The notes: generated from the letters alone by a model not told the origin. A DNA stretch of 64,000 nt from Notamacropus eugenii (GCF_028372415.1 NC_092879.1:95390241-95454240), one strand, 5' to 3'; positions 33,510 through 44,529 are shown, counted from the first letter of the stretch. Numbers and translations: made by a program.

Positions 33510-34397
33510 TCTATCCATCCATCAATCAATATTTACCTACTATGTGTCAGGCACTGTGCAAAGCTCTGCAGACACAAATAGAGCCAACAGTCCCTGAACT
33601 CAAGGAGTTCTCAATCTAACAGGGGAGATGCCTATCTACAGGATAAATAGAAAACGATTTTAAAAAGTGAAAACACTGAGGTTAAGAGAGATTCAGGAAG
33701 GTTTCCTTGGAAGCCAGGAAGGCCAGTAGTCAGAACAGAGCAGGGAAAGTGTTCTATGCATGGGGGCAGCCAGAGAAAGTCCTCAGGGTGTCTTGTTCAG
33801 GGAACAGCTGGGAGGCCAGTGTCACTGAACCAAAGAATATGTGTCAGCAGCTAAGTTTCAATATGACTGGAAAGTTAGAAGGGTAGGCAATGAAGGACTT
33901 TGATGTCAAAAAAGCATTTTGGATTTGCTCATGAAGGCATTAGAAAGCTAGTGGAGTTTAGTGAGTGGGGGGAGTGGGGTAGTTTATGGTGGTGGTGTTA
34001 TCACTGGACCTATTTTTAGGAAAATCACTTCAATGGCCTAATGGAGAATGGATCCTAGGGGGAAGAGACTCAAGGATGGCAGACCTACTAGCATACTAGC
34101 AAGCTGATAATTAAGATATGAGGTGATGAGAGAGTGCACTAGAGTGCTAGCAGTGTCAGAGGAGAGAAGGTGGCATATTGGAGAGCTGTTGCAAAAGTTA
34201 AATTGACAGACTTTGACAACAACTTGGATATGGGAGGGGAACGGGTGAGAGATAGTAAGGAATCCACGATGACTCCTAGGTTGTGAGCCAGAAGGTCTGG
34301 GAGGAGGGTGATACCTTTGACAGTAATATAGAAGGTAGGAGCAGAGTATGGTTCAAGTGGAAAGACAATGAGTTCTCCTTTGAATATGCTGAATTTA
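33510..34397 (-). mobile_element. Long L2-type copy, antisense
   Basis: About 890 bp with the same ordered blocks as 16172-16935: 'tactatgtgtcaggcactgt', 'caaggagttctcaatctaac', 'aatcacttcaatggcctaat', 'gagaaggtggcatattggag' and 'aatccacgatgactcctagg'. It lies between two L1 ORF2 pieces. Confidence 0.75.
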
Positions 34398-35330
34398 TGA
34401 TGTCAAAATTATTATATGCCAGAAACTGGTTGTTTTAAACCAGTAATGCATGGATGTATCAAGATTAGGAAAACTATAAACATGTTAGAACCATATTAAC
34501 AGCAAAACCAAAAAGCATGACATTTATATCAATAGATATAGAAAAGGTTTTGACAAAATACAATACTAATTTACTTTAAAAACTTTAAAAAGAGAAGAAT
34601 AATTGTACTTTTCCTTAATACAGTAAACAATATCTATCCAAAACAAAGAGGTAGCGTTATCTATAATGGAAAAACGCTAGAAGACTTTCCAAGAAGATGA
34701 GTGGCATAGACACTGTTACCATTATTACTGGATATAGTTACTATAATAAAATAGGAAGATAAATTCAGAATAAGCAAAGGCAAAGAAGAAACAAACTGAT
34801 CACATCTGCAAGTGATGTCATGTTCTACATGTTTAGAACCTTGTGGTATCTACACTCAATAACATCAGCAAAATAGCAGAAAGCCACAGAAATCATAAGC
34901 CTTTCTGTATATTACTAATGAAACCCAGCAAGAAAAGATAAATTCCATTCAAAAGAACTTCAAAATGTATAAAACATGCAGGAGTACTCCTACCAAGACA
35001 TATTTAGGACCTGTATGGCTACGACTAGAAAAAAAAAACTCTTTAAGTGAAGGAAAACAAGTCATTAGATTTTAAATGTTTATGATTGGGCTAAGTTGCC
35101 AAAAAAATGAGAATACTATCTAAATTAATTTCCAAGTTTAGTACCATACTAATCAATCTACCAAAGGGTTACTTTATAGAGCCATGTGAAATAATAAAAA
35201 AATTCAAACACAAATCACCTGGAAAAACACAAGATGAAGAATCTTAAGGGATAACTGTGTTGTACAGCCATAATCACCAAAACAATTTAGTACTGGTCAA
35301 AAATACAAAAACATGATCAGAGCTTAACAC
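34398..35330 (+). mobile_element. L1 ORF2 fragment, reverse transcriptase part
   Basis: The plus strand shows the decayed equivalent of the block at 7920-7990 ('caatagatatagaaaaggtt', that is SIDIEKV-FDKI), then 'cagtaaacaatatctatcc' and 'acatctgcaagtgatgtcat' (the region of the RT YADD and following), then 'tttctgtatattactaatga'. Stops are frequent. Confidence 0.65.
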
Positions 35331-36945
35331 CATCTAGTCTAGTTCCTACTGACTGAAGTACAAGCATGCTACATTTCATCCCTCACTCAGGGCTATTATC
35401 CAGTACCCTGGGGGTGAGGGGAGGTGGTAGTGTCTAAACTCTTAACGAATGGCTCCAGCACCCACCAATGGTGCCCCTTTAATTTTAAGGATGTGTTGCT
35501 TACACCTCAGTTCCATTTAACCACCAACAGTCAGATCAGCTTTTAGAGAGGAATATTTTCTTCAAAGATATAGGCCCCAGTCTGCCAGAAACTGTTTTTT
35601 CATATTATCTGTGCAACCAATAGATAATTATTATCTATAACTTCATTCAAGGGACAGATGTCCAAACTGGCACAGTGGCTCCCATATACCATGCCCTCTG
35701 ATATGATTTTCTTACCAAAAAGATTTTAGGTATTATTTCTAGGAATCTTGAACAAGCAAAAGATCCAACTATGTAAAAATATAGTTTAGCTGAACATCCT
35801 GGAATTTGTCACCATCCCATTCCCTCATGAACATCCCTTCACTCTTAGGAGCTAAACAAAAGGACCTTCTTCCATACATATTTTCTTCCTTTCTCAATGG
35901 GATAAAGGTGGTGGGGGTGAGAGAGGAGGGGGAGAAAGGTTCCGGCACCAATCACTTGGAGGGGCTGAGGAAAGACAGTCAATAACCCAAAAGGCTCTGG
36001 GGGCGGAGGAGGAGGAACTATCTCGGCCAGACAAAAGTTAAGTTTGGTTAGCAAAACCTTAATCCATTTACCTAAGTAAAGCCTTTTTGTCCTCCACCTT
36101 AACTCACCTTTCTCAGGGACTTTTCTCCAGATTTGGAAAGAGCTTTAAATAAAAATACTATTTTGAAATATTTTCAGTTTTACTAAAGAGGAGATTTCAG
36201 ATATACTTCTACATTCTTAACAACCATATGGAAAATGAGGGACATGTAAAAGGGCTACAGCATGGCAAGTCACGTATATTCATTCCAATATTTCTCACCA
36301 CTGATCTTATGGAAAAATAAGCTGTTTAAACAGAGGAACCACTGTAACTGAGGACTGTCTTTTTATGTAGAATCATGACAAACTCCCTTTTCAAACATTA
36401 TATGACAGTTAAACAGTATTCTTTTAAAACATTTGACCGTGTTTGTTCCCCGAAGAAGATCCTTTGGGTTCAGGTGATTTAATTGAGCATTAAAGTGTCT
36501 TTTAAGAGGTGCATTGGCTTTGATGGCATTTGACACCTTGTCTCCCCTTGGCTTTAAACTTTTCTAAAACTGGGCATCTGGTCATCAAGGATGACTCTGT
36601 TCCATCACCACCAGAAGGAAAAACCCACTATGACTGGGCTCCACATTGTAAAGGTAATGGCTAAGTCCTAAAATCTGACAGATTATTACAGAGGAGTAGA
36701 TCCTCTACTGTATTTCGAGGACAGCCTGCTTTAAGCAACCATAATATTTGAACAAATATTTGAATTGCCCGAACTTGAATTTGGCTGCTAAAAATTAACC
36801 TTTTGATGTTTATGAGGAGGTTTAGGGTACATTGTATGAAAGAGCTAAATGTAAACCATATGCAAACCATATGGTTTAATGCACATGCAAATGAAAATTA
36901 TGGAATCTTGATGAAAATATACACTCCAGGAGGGAAAGGACTATT
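35331..36945. other. Unassigned
   Basis: No repeat family was recognised with confidence. A strong minus-strand donor (AAAG|GTGAGTT) at about 36107 has only a 35-bp candidate exon upstream. A plus-strand open stretch at about 36530-36665 reads as protein for 47 codons without good splice sites. Confidence 0.35.
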
Positions 36946-37005
36946 CTATATATATGTATATATATATATATACATATATATATACATATATATATATATA
37001 TATGC
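36946..37005. repeat. (TA)n with TACATA interruptions
   Basis: About 60 bp of TA dinucleotides broken by TG/CA steps. It is self-complementary and able to form hairpins. Confidence 0.9.
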
Positions 37006-37699
37006 TTAGGATGCTAGGTTGGGAGCCGGAGGGAGGAATGTTACTAAAAGTTTGCTCACTATTAAGACCACAGAGATTGAGAGGTGGCACAGGATTGTGT
37101 TTTCAGGAGAAGGCTGGGATTCTAGTGGGCCCACTGGGGCAACCTCTGCTCACTGGTGCCCCCCATACCCCCTAGACTTGGATGCCTGGCACAGTCCTAG
37201 AAAGGGCTGGCCCAGAAAGAGATGATCAGGAGCACCTAGGAAAGGACTTTGGGCATCAGTAGGGCTGGATGGGGGCAGCAGCACTCAGGGGTGGCTCATT
37301 TCAACTTCCCTCTGGGGTCAGGTCTCAAGCCTGGCAGAGAGCTCAAGAGAATGATTTTTAGGAATACCTTTGAAGAAGCCCCCGAATCCCACCCCGACTC
37401 CCTCCTTCTCTTAGGGCTAAAGGACTGGAGGAAGATATGTTGGCTGGAGGGTAAGACTATGGTTGGAGGGTTGATTTGCTCCTGGCACCTTAAGGGTCCT
37501 CTGAGGTGCTCCTGGCCAAGGGTCTCCAGTACAGTCTGTCCCACCGGGATCCATGGACGCCATACCCACCGGCCTACCATTGCACTGGCTGTGCCTGGCT
37601 CCTCCTTGCAGGAGAAGGAGAGTAGAGAATTTGGGGCCTGACTGAAGCAGTGTGGAGAAGAGGTCCACCCAAGTCCAAAGGGAGGGAGTACGATGGGCC
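37006..37699. other. GC-rising flank of CpG island
   Basis: GC content increases towards the island, and open runs occur on both strands because stop codons are rare. No exon was fixed. Confidence 0.4.
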
Positions 37700-37854
37700 T
37701 GGCACAGAGAGATAAGCACACACCACCAACGCGATGCAGGCATGCAACTCTGCGCCCACAAACACACCCAGCTGGACCCGATTCCCGACGGCCCCTGCGG
37801 CTCCCCCCCCCAACCCCCGAGGGAGCGCAGCACCTTCAGGGCGGGGGCGGGGGG

Positions 37855-37860
37855 CACGTG
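37855..37860. promoter_or_regulatory. E-box (CACGTG)
   Basis: The palindromic core bound by USF/MYC-type factors, placed within the island between GC boxes. The site is seen; its use is inferred. Confidence 0.5.
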
Positions 37861-38139
37861 GCCACGAGTCCACGGGATTGGATGGGGGCGGAGGGGAGGC
37901 GCGAGAAGGGACTAGACGGGGGTCTCCCCGCAGGGGCCCAACCGCCTCGGGATAGGTTGGTGGCGGGGCCCCAGGCACGGGGTTTCCGAGGCGCCCCTGG
38001 CTCGGGGCAGTTTCCAGGCTGCAGGGGCCGGAAGGAGAAGGGGGGGGCTGCGGCTTGGCCCCGCCCCCACTTCCTCCCAGCTTTCTGGCGCTTTCGCTTC
38101 GCTTTCTCCTCACAAGCTTCGGGGAGCCGCGGGAGGCCG

Positions 38140-38266
38140 ATGGGCCCTGGGGCCCCCCCCCCTCCCGGGCCTTTGGGGCCCCCTTCCCACCGTCTGCCCC
38201 CTAAGGGCATGGGGCCCACAGGCGGCTGGGGTGGTGACGATGGGGGCAGTGGGGCGGGCTGGAGGG
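38140..38266 (+). CDS. Possible first coding exon of plus-strand transcript
   Basis: ATG in a fair context (gaggccgATGG) opens 42 codons of Gly/Pro-rich sequence (MGPGAPPPPGPLGPP) up to a GG|GTAAGG donor at 38267. One base is left over. The leftover base joins in frame, without stops, to the candidate exon at 38988. GC-rich sequence is often open by chance, so coding status is doubtful. Confidence 0.2.
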
Positions 38267-38274
38267 GTAAGGAC

Positions 38275-38298
38275 GGGGGGGGGGGGGGGGGGGGGGGG
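38275..38298 (+). repeat. 24-base G homopolymer
   Basis: An unbroken G run just inside the presumed first intron, with a second run of 13 G at 38389-38401. Such tracts form G-quadruplexes and are hard to sequence, so the exact length may be an assembly estimate. Confidence 0.9.
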
Positions 38299-38483
38299 CC
38301 TCGGGGGAGCCTGGGGCGGCCGGCCATTTCCTCTGTGCTTCGGCCCTGGAGTGGAAGGGGGACTCAGCCACCCTAAAGGCCCGAGCCTGGGGGGGGGGGG
38401 GTGTCACCTTGGCTGCCCTGGGACTTTGGGAGAGGTGGGGGAAGACTGAGCCTTTGGGTCGGGGTTGGGATGGGGGGAGGGGG

Positions 38484-38825
38484 GTGACCTTGATTGTTCT
38501 GGGCCCTGAACCCTGAACCCGTGGTTGTTTGTAGGGACCCTGGGATCTAGGAGGGCCTGGGCCTGGAGCCTGTGGGGCTGGGGGGGTAGGGGGGGGGCCT
38601 GGGGCGGGCAGCCGTTTTGGATTGAGGATGAGGGGCTGGGGCCAGGGCCGCCATTTTTTCTGCCTACTGGCCTGAGCCAGTGGGGTGAGGGGGAGAAGTG
38701 ACCTAGCTTGTTCTGGGCCCCAAACCCGTGGTTGTTCGTGGGAATCCTGGGATCTAGGAGGGCCTGGAGCCTGTGGGGCTGGGGGGGTAGGGGGGGCAGG
38801 GGGGGGCCTGGGGCGGGCAGCTGTT
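38484..38825. repeat. Tandem duplication, period about 215 bp
   Basis: The unit starting 38484 (gtgacctt...gttctgggcc, cccgtggttgtt, gggatctaggagggcctg, agcctgtggggctggggggg, gcctggggcgggcagc) recurs in the same order from 38699 to about 38821. A linker holding the YY1-type site separates them. Identity looks about 90%. Confidence 0.75.
38646..38657 (-). promoter_or_regulatory. YY1-type site
   Basis: GGCCGCCATTTT is the reverse complement of AAAATGGCGGCC, the extended YY1 consensus found near many CpG-island start sites. It lies in the linker between the two duplicated units. Confidence 0.5.
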
Positions 38826-38987
38826 TTTCAGATTCCTTTGCTCCCTCCATCTGAGGTTGGGGGTTCCTGTCCCCGGGTCCTCAATCTGTGTTTGTGTGGC
38901 ACTACAGGAATTTGCGGGGTTTCTGTGGCTGCTGCCTCAGGCCCTCAGCCTGGGGGTGGGGGTAATTGGAGCCCCTTTCTCTTGCAG

Positions 38988-39205
38988 ATGTAGGGCCTGC
39001 TGGATTTCACTTCTGCCTTCCCTCCCCCCAGAGGCCCTGCCCAGTGTTGTCCCTCTGTGGTTCCAGCTTTCTGGGGAACCAGAGGACCAACACTGAGCTG
39101 GACCCCAGGACAGACCTCCGGACAGCAACGAGGATGGACAACCCAAGCCATCAGCAAGCAGAGCAGGAGAAGGAGCTGGGCGCTGGGGGGGTGGGGGGGC
39201 GGGAG
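38988..39205 (+). ncRNA. Possible second exon of plus-strand transcript
   Basis: A very good acceptor ('cccctttctcttgcag') precedes 38988. The frame continuing from 38266 stays open and passes an ATG at 39134 starting MDNPSHQQAEQEKELGAG. The 3' limit is unclear: a GC-type donor (GGGAG|GCAAGT) follows 39205, and other GT sites are nearby. It may be untranslated leader or lncRNA. Confidence 0.3.
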
Positions 39206-39206
39206 G

Positions 39207-39617
39207 CAAGTGGGTCTGTTCAGGATCCTGCAGGGGATGGGGGCACAACTATCTAGCCTTTTGCTGGGCAGAATTTGGGACACAAAGCTTCTTTGGGAGG
39301 GAGGCTGCGCTGCTCCTTGTCTTCCCCTTTCCGCTTAATGTCTGGTCAGCCTCAGTCTGTAGAGAGAGAAGGCTCCTTGACCTGGAGGATTCCAGAACTT
39401 CTGGGCTGAGGGGCATGGCAACAAGGTCTTTTTAAAAATGTGTGACCCGAGGGGGAAAACTGGCTTAGGGAACATTCCTATGAGGCCTCAGTCATTCTTA
39501 CGGGGTCTCAAGCCTGTGAACTATGGCTTTTCTTTCTTTTCTCCTGCCCTTGTAGACAGGATTTTGTGCTCCTTGCCTTGATTGGTGTGTGTTTCTTTTG
39601 TTTTAGTCCCCGTTCTA
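39207..39617. other. Unassigned
   Basis: Sequence between the exon candidate and the L1 insertion. Nothing recognised. Confidence 0.4.
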
Positions 39618-40311
39618 TTTTCTCATTATTTTTAAAATCTTATTTTTAACGACTTTCTTCTTAAATTTTGTTCCAAGTTCTTTCCCTTTCTCCCATCCCT
39701 TTCTCCAGCCACTGAGAAGGCAAGCAGTGTATTAATTATATTTGTGACTCATGCAAAACACACTTCCATATTAGCCCTATTAGAAAAAAAAAGTGACAAG
39801 AGTACATTTCAATTTGCACTCAGAGTTCATCATTTCTCTCTCTGGAGGTGGACTGCATTTTTTCCTGATGAGTGCTTTGGAATTGTCTTGGATCATTGTA
39901 CTGATCCTCTGGCGTCACAGTTGATCCTCATGAGGACATTGCTGTTAGTGCGCACAGTGATCTCCAGTTTCTCCTCACTTGCTTTGACATCAGTTCACCT
40001 GAGTTTTGCCATGGGTTTGGGAAACTCCTCTAAGTCATTTTCCCCAGCACGATAGTACTCGGAAGTACTAAGCCACAACTAGTTAAGCCATTTCCCAATT
40101 GATGGGCATCTCCATTTCCAGTACTTTGGCACCATAAAAAGCAGCTCTAAATATAGGTCCTTTTCTGTTTTCTTCTAGTGTTTCTGGGACATAGACCTAG
40201 AAGTGGTATTGCTGAGTCAAAGGGTATATTTGGAGTTTTATAGCTCTTTGAGCCTAGTTTCAAATTGCTTCCCAGAGGGCTTGGGTCAGTTCACTCTTCC
40301 ATCAACCTTCA

Positions 40312-40530
40312 TTGGATGGTGCACTGAATAGAATGCTGGGCTTGGAATCAGGACATCCTGAGTTCAGATGTGACCACGTGACTCCAGGCAAGTCACTTCA
40401 CCCCGTTTGCCTCAGTTTCCTCATCTGAAAAATGACGTAGAGAAGGGTATGGCAAACACAGTACAGCATCTTTGCCAAGAAAACCCCAAATGGGGTCACA
40501 CAGACAGTTGAAAACAACTGAAAGCTAGGA
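40312..40530 (+). mobile_element. MIR/CORE SINE nested in L1, sense
   Basis: 'atgctgggcttggaatcagg', 'ctgagttcagatgtgaccac', 'gcctcagtttcctcatctga', 'caagaaaaccccaaatgggg' and an AACAACTGA end. Confidence 0.75.
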
Positions 40531-41746
40531 CAACTGGGAGCTAGGAAGGACCTCAGGCAGGAACCATCTAGTCCAAGCCACGCATAAAAAGACACATTCG
40601 TGTACCTGTTTTTCATTCATTCCCTCCAGCTTTTGCCATTTCCAGTAGGTGTGTGGTATTTCTTCAGGTTTTGAATTTGCCGGCATCTAATCAGTGGTGA
40701 TGGAGAGCGTTTTTTCATATGATTAGATAGTTTTGATTTCTTCTTCTGAAATCTGCCAGTTTATATCCTTTGATCATTTATCAAATGGGGAATGACTTTT
40801 ATATCTTTCTATGTGACTCAGTTCTAGTCTCAGTACATATTTAAGAAATGAGGCATTTATCGGAGAAACTTGGTGTAAGTTTTTGATACCGCTTCAGCAT
40901 CTATTGTACCTTTTTAACAAAATGTTGTTTCCTCAACCATCTCTCTTTAATTTGGTCTATTTTTGCTTTGTCTGAGATCATGATTGCTACCCCTGTCTTT
41001 TTCTAGTTCAGCTAATGCATGTTAGATTCTGCTCCAACCCTTTATTTTAACTCTGTCTATTACTGGTGTTTCTCTTGTAGACAACGTATTTGTCTTGTAG
41101 ACAGTGTATTGTTGGATTCTGGTTTCTATTATGCTATCTGCTTCTGTTTTATGGGTGAGCTCATCACATTCAGTTAGGATTGTTAACTGTTTTTCCCTCC
41201 ATCCCATTTTCTTCTGTTTCTTCTTTTGATCCTTTTCCTCCTCAAAAGTCTTATTTTGTATCTGACAACTCCCTCATTTAATCTTTTCTCCTTTTTGTCA
41301 TCCCCTCTGTCCCTGTCCTCTTAGGGTCTTTCCTTTCTATTTTCCTTTTGAGTAACTTACGTTTCTGTACCCAATTGCATGTGTTTGTGTGTGTGTATAC
41401 ATACATCTATATCTATATCTATATGTGTGTGTGTGTGTATACACACACATGTATATGTATATATGTTCCTTCTTTGAACCAGTTCTAATTAAGAACTGGT
41501 AAGGTTCAAGCATTGCCTTCCACCCTTCCCTCATTTTCCTCTCCATTATACCCTCTTTTATGTGGGAAAATTTCCCCCATTATGCTTCTTTTCTCCTTTT
41601 CCCAGTGCATCACTCTTTCTCACCCCTTCATTTTTTTCACAATCGTTCTAATAATCAACTCACACCCATGCCCTCTGATTATGTGAACTTTGAACTGCCC
41701 TGATAATAATAAAGTTCTTAGGCATTACAGGCATCATCTTCCTATG

Positions 41747-42000
41747 TTGTTGAGTTGTTTCTCAGCCGTGTCTGACTCCTTGTGATCCCCCTTGGGGTTT
41801 TCTTGGCAAAGATCCTGGAGAGTGGTTTGCCATTTCCTTCTTTAGGTCATTTTACAGATGAGGAAACTGAGACAAACAGGGTTAAGTAACTTGGGCTAGG
41901 CCACAAAGGTAGCAAGTGTCTGAGGCTGGATTTCAACTCGCAGAGATGAATCTTCTTGACTCAGGGCCCAGTGCCCTATCCTTTGTGCCAACTAGTTGCC
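41747..42000 (-). mobile_element. MIR/CORE SINE nested in L1, antisense, with duplication
   Basis: A full-length antisense SINE bounded by CATCATCTTCCTATG (41732-41746) and CATCATCTTCCCATG (42001-42015), a 15-bp target duplication with one change. It is therefore younger than the surrounding L1. Confidence 0.85.
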
Positions 42001-42917
42001 CATCATCTTCCCATGTAGCAGTATAAACAGTTTAACCTTTATTATTTCTCTTTCCCGTTTGCCTGTTTATGATCCTCTGGAGTATTGTACGTGAAAGTCA
42101 GATTTTCTCTTCAGCTCTGATCTTTTCATGGGGAGTCCTCCTTTGAGAGTCCCCTGTTTCATTGACTATCTGCTTTTTATCCTGATGGATTATCCTCAGT
42201 GTTGCTGGGTAGGTGATTCTCAGTTGTGATCGTAGCTCCTTTGCCTTGAGGAACATCACAGTCCAAATCCTCGGATCCTTTAATGTGGTAGCTGCTGAAT
42301 GTAGTAAACTGTAGCTCCACAATATTTGAATTGTTTCATTCTGGCTGCTTGCAGTATTTTCTCCTTGACCTGGGATCTCTGGAGTTTGGCTATGATGTTC
42401 CTGGGATTTCTATAAAATAGTCCTTTTGGGATGTCTTTCAGGAGGTGATTGATAGATTCTTTCAGTTTCTCTTTTATGCTCTGCTTCTATGATATCGTGG
42501 CAGTCTTCCTTGTCGATTTCTTCAGATAGAAAGTTTAGGCTCTTTCTGTGATCGTGGCTTTCAGGTAGTTTGGTAATTCTTAAATTATCTCTGCTTGATC
42601 TGTTTTCCAGGTAAGTTATTTTTCTGATGAGATCACATCCCTTTCTGTTTTTTCATTCTTTTGACTTCGTTTTATTGTTCTTAATGTCTCATGGAGTTGT
42701 TAGCTTCCACTTGGCAATTCTAATTGTTAAGGAATTATTTTCCTCAGTGAGCTTTTGTATCTCTTTTTCCATCTGGCCTGTTCTTTTTTAAGGAGATCTT
42801 TTCTTCAGTGAATGTTTGTGCCTCTCTTACCATTGGACCGATTCTGTTTTTGAGAAGTGTTATTTTTTGTGCCTCTTTTCCCTTACCAAGGTGTTCATTC
42901 TTTTTGTTCTTCTCCTG

Positions 42918-43032
42918 TGCCATCTGGATCCAGTGGCCTGATATTCATCAGGACGGTTGGAGATGGCAAGTCATGTCATCATCTTGATGTCACGGTCCTC
43001 TTCAAGAAGGGAGGACAAACACAACAACAACA
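42918..43032 (+). mobile_element. Rearranged (CAA)n-tailed SINE fragment
   Basis: Positions 42918-42966 are the antisense of the family's middle segment ('gccatctggatccagtggcc' with 'tgatattcatcagga'). From 42967 the sequence switches to the sense 3' end ('aagtcatgtcatcatcttga') with a (CAA)n tail. This is a 5'-inverted insertion inside the L1 leader/ORF1 region. Confidence 0.65.
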
Positions 43033-43963
43033 ATTCTTTTTACAATTTCTTTCATCTTATTTCTTTTCCCAGTTTTTCTTCTACCATTCTTAGCTCTTTC
43101 TTTAACCCTTTGAGGGATTTTTGTTGTTCTTGGGTGCAGTTAGCATTTTTATTTGTGGCTTTGTTTGTAGCTGCTTTTCACATTGTTGTCTAATGAGTTT
43201 GTCTTGGCAGGGAAGACCCTGCCACCATACTAGTTTCTTATGTTCAAATGTTGTTGTTTGCTCCTTTTCTGGCCTATTTCTTGACTCTGAGCTTTATGGT
43301 AAAGTTGGGTCCCAAGCATCAAGCTTTTTTGTGTTTCTTTTCCCTGAGCTTGTCCTGGGGGTCTACAGGTTTTTGGTGCTTCTGAGGTGGTGCCATCCTG
43401 GGAAAGGTGTGGTCCCTGCTTTCTTGGTCTGTACCCAGCAGAGGCCCCTGGCCCCTTGCAGCTACCTGCACTAGTATTCTCTTTGCCATGGAACTGTGAC
43501 CAGGGCCCCTATTCCCTTGTGACTGACCCCCAGCAGTCCTCTCCCCCCAGGAAGTGCTACCCTGAATTGCATGTGGGTAATAGAGTTGCCGAATAAGTGC
43601 CAGCTGTACTTGGTGCCAGCAGAGGGTCCATTTTTTTCCTGACCAGTTGCCCAGGCCCTCCCCTTCCCCCCACTTGCTGTCTCTGGGCTGAGAGCTCCCA
43701 AAAGTGCTGCTGCTGCTGCTACTCCATGTGTGGGCTCTGGACAGGCCTTCACTCTGGTGTCACAAACTTTTCCTGCTGATCTCCCAAGTTTTCTTATACC
43801 GGAAAAATGTCTCACTCTGACCTTTTGTTAGTTATGCTGCTTCAAAATTTGATTTGAGATGTGACTTTAAATTTGTTTGGAGTTGGAATGTTGAGAGAGT
43901 TGAACTGGCTTGCCTCTAACCTGCCATGTTGCCTTAGCTTCCCTTGTTTTCTCATTCTTATAG

Positions 43964-44025
43964 GCTGAGCAGCTGTGGCCAGTTCATTTGACTAGTGACT
44001 GAGCAGCATGCCAAGCATGCATCAG
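43964..44025 (+). ncRNA. Possible third exon of plus-strand transcript
   Basis: Acceptor 'ttgttttctcattcttatag' precedes 43964 and donor CAG|GTAGGT follows 44025. All three frames contain stops across the 62 bp, so it is non-coding or starts a short ORF: an ATG at 44008 (MPSMHQ) stays in frame with the next exon. The acceptor tract overlaps the right-hand direct repeat of the L1 at 39631-43946. Confidence 0.25.
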
Positions 44026-44084
44026 GTAGGTTCAGGGATTCTAGCAGAGCTGCCACTTCCCTCACCTTTCTAGGAGAGGGAAGG

Positions 44085-44350
44085 AATATGCCATCATATG
44101 ATATCTCCTATGTGCCACGTACCGTGCTGAAGGGTATTTACCAATGTTATCTCGTTTGAGCCTCACAACCACCCTGGGAGGTAGTGATGCCCTTTTTGTA
44201 TTTGAGTAAAGTGAGATGGATACAGATGAAGGGACTTGCCCAGGGTTCACAGTAGCTAGGGAAGTGTCTGAGGTCTGATTTGATCTCAGGTCTTCCTGAC
44301 TTGAGATCCTGGGTTCTTTGCACCATGCCCCCTCGATGCCTCCTGTCATT
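44085..44350 (-). mobile_element. MIR SINE, antisense
   Basis: 'cctcacaaccaccctgggag', 'gggacttgcccagggttcac', 'gaagtgtctgaggtctgatt' and a head over 'gggttctttgcaccatgccc'. Confidence 0.7.
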
Positions 44351-44529
44351 TTCTGTCAGGTGGTATGCCTTCCTGCTCCCCATCCACTATAGCCACCTAA
44401 ACGGTTTCATCTGTCTGTCTGACACGATGTGACAATTGAACGTACGCTGTTTGTCTGGCTCCCTTTTTTCCCTTTCTTGCCTCCCTGTCTAGAGGGAATC
44501 TTCATGGTGACCACAGTCATCTTCTGCAG

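Larger units (their letters stand above)
37700..38360. promoter_or_regulatory. CpG island, likely promoter
   Basis: This is the only dense CpG cluster in the window outside the HAL1 leader. It contains an E-box CACGTG (37855-37860), several GC boxes ('gggggcggag' near 37886, 'ccccgccccc' near 38060) and an ETS-type 'acttcctc' directly after the latter. Unmethylated islands of this kind normally hold a transcription start. Direction is not determined: plus- and minus-strand open frames overlap throughout. Confidence 0.7.
39631..43946 (-). mobile_element. L1 with large internal deletion, antisense
   Basis: One minus-strand element between the direct repeats TTTTCTCATTATT (39618-39630) and TTTTCTCATTCTT (43947-43959). 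From its 5' end: leader with 'ggcaacatggcaggtt' (YY1-type start), ORF1 remnants 43090-42060 (SQLRITYPATLRI at the C-terminus), an endonuclease start at 41210-40960 (RVKIKGWSRI), then an abrupt step at about 40955 to the ORF2 C-terminus and 3' UTR down to 39640. Most of the endonuclease and the whole reverse transcriptase are missing. Three SINEs have inserted into it. Confidence 0.7.

Noticed and set aside
36530..36665. 47-codon plus-strand open stretch (HLVIKDDSVPSPPEGKTHYD)
   Set aside because: No convincing acceptor. The length is within chance expectation.
37574..38376. Long overlapping open frames (up to 227 codons) on both strands
   Set aside because: CpG-island composition. Both strands are open at once, no domain is visible, and a homopolymer G run sits inside. 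Only the ATG-donor segment 38140-38266 was kept, as a weak candidate.
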